A stretch of 34,131 nt of DNA from the NCBI RefSeq assembly GCF_015751045.1, contig NZ_BNJW01000026.1, positions 1 through 34,131 on the forward strand. The letters run 5' to 3'. Shown here one piece after another: positions 33,742-34,131 of this stretch. The notes below the pieces were generated by a model that had not been told where the DNA came from, did no database searches, and was given only the letters and a program-made list of their open reading frames with translations. The number at the start of each line of letters is the position of its first letter. Positions within the stretch are counted from its first letter, which is position 1. The stretch comes from Enterococcus lactis (GTDB taxonomy: Bacteria > Bacillota > Bacilli > Lactobacillales > Enterococcaceae). A program made the position numbers and the translations under genes.

Positions 33742-34075
33742 TGGAACCGCCTCCTTTTTCTTTTATTGTAACATCTCAAGCAAAAATACAAAAAATATAC
33801 GCAATGTGTAAATAAAATGATGATTAATAGCAATTTTTTTCAAGTTATTTATACATTTCTGTTCTCATCAGAACACTTGTTCTAAACCTATCATTTCTGC
33901 ATTATGTGGAATTTCTCATCATTTTTCACATGAGATGAACATCATTCTGTTACAAAAAACGTGGATTTGTCATAAATTGTCATGCTTCTTTTACCTATGA
34001 AATATTTTCACGTGTTAAAGTATTCCTCGTTGAACACAACAAATAAAACTTTTTAACGAATAAAGGAGATTTTTC
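33742..34075. other. Intergenic region with palindromes and repeats
   Basis: This 334-bp AT-rich region between divergent genes holds no plausible gene. It contains alternating half-sites GTTCT-N4-AGAAC-N4-GTTCT (33861-33883). The second pair (AGAACACTTGTTCT) fits the GAAC-N4-GTTC core of Gram-positive LexA boxes. It also contains a direct repeat TGTCAT-N4-TGTCAT (33968-33983), near the candidate -35 (TTGTCA, 33977-33982) of the gene starting at 34076. Confidence 0.35.
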
Positions 34076-34131
34076 ATGACATCACTTAAAACTTTACTTT
34101 TTGGAACAACTTTGGCTGCCGGTGCTGCATT
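34076..34131 (+). CDS. Start of an exported protein (cut by the window end)
   Basis: Only 18 codons are visible. AAAGGAG lies 9 nt before the ATG, and the peptide MTSLKTLLFGTTLAAGAA has a lysine followed by a hydrophobic, Ala/Gly-rich stretch, as expected for the start of a Sec signal peptide. The long upstream region suggests a regulated, monocistronic secreted protein. Nothing more can be said from the visible part. Confidence 0.7.
   Translation, partial: MTSLKTLLFGTTLAAGAA

Noticed and set aside
33968-33983. WalR-type direct repeat before the gene at 34076
   Set aside because: TGTCAT-N4-TGTCAT has a 10-bp period and a C at the fourth position, while WalR sites have an 11-bp period and TGTWA. 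It is noted only as a repeat.

Overview
The window looks like a chromosomal segment from a low-GC Gram-positive of the genus Enterococcus, most likely the E. faecium group (E. faecium / lactis / durans / hirae). The evidence is the AT-rich base composition, strong AGGAGG-type ribosome binding sites with frequent TTG/GTG starts, an AddAB recombinase, a FabN-type dehydratase divergent from FabI with FabT operators, a Phe T-box, and protein sequences that resemble enterococcal orthologues from memory. No database search was possible, so species-level placement is inference.

Layout. (1) 1-5.0 kb: the 3' end of an IS30-type transposase; a MupG-like 6-phospho-N-acetylmuramidase (minus); a cyclophilin lipoprotein (plus); the divergent fabN/fabI pair with three FabT-like operators between them; and ilvE (minus). 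(2) 5.1-9.7 kb: an MscS channel (plus), a composite palindromic intergenic repeat, and a minus-strand cluster murI - rph/rdgB fusion - YfcE-type phosphoesterase - CBS-domain (CbpB-like) protein. (3) 9.7-12.7 kb: a polar amino-acid ABC transporter operon on minus (ATPase - binding lipoprotein - permease - permease, as in B. subtilis glnQHMP). (4) 12.8-18.2 kb: trpS (plus) converging on pheST (minus), which has a Phe-specific T-box leader; then a YodB-like HxlR regulator (minus). (5) 18.3-25.5 kb: addB-addA (minus, translationally coupled). (6) 25.7-28.2 kb: a POT peptide transporter (dtpT, minus) with a near-consensus CodY box, divergent from an Frm2-like nitroreductase (plus). (7) 28.2-34.1 kb: mostly small or uncharacterised genes. 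These are a membrane protein, a 65-aa protein, an exported C39-like peptidase, a TPR-like protein, tRNA-Gln(CTG), a YxeA-family protein, a pair of related ~62-aa helical proteins, several other small proteins, a universal stress protein and the start of an exported protein.

Most genes are housekeeping: fatty-acid synthesis, wall precursor and recycling metabolism, translation, recombination repair, and amino-acid/peptide supply. The regulatory signals read from sequence fit those roles: FabT on fabN/fabI, CodY on dtpT, a T-box on pheST, a GntR/HutC-like palindrome at mupG and an ArgR-like palindrome at glnQ. The most interesting novel-looking signals are (a) a 19-bp promoter element shared by the HxlR/YodB-like regulator gene and the nitroreductase gene 9 kb away, which predicts a small thiol/quinone-stress regulon, and (b) two diverged copies of an uncharacterised small helical protein family inside a cluster of tiny genes at 30.8-33.3 kb. 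I found no convincing undescribed multi-gene defence or mobile system, no CRISPR array and no prophage.
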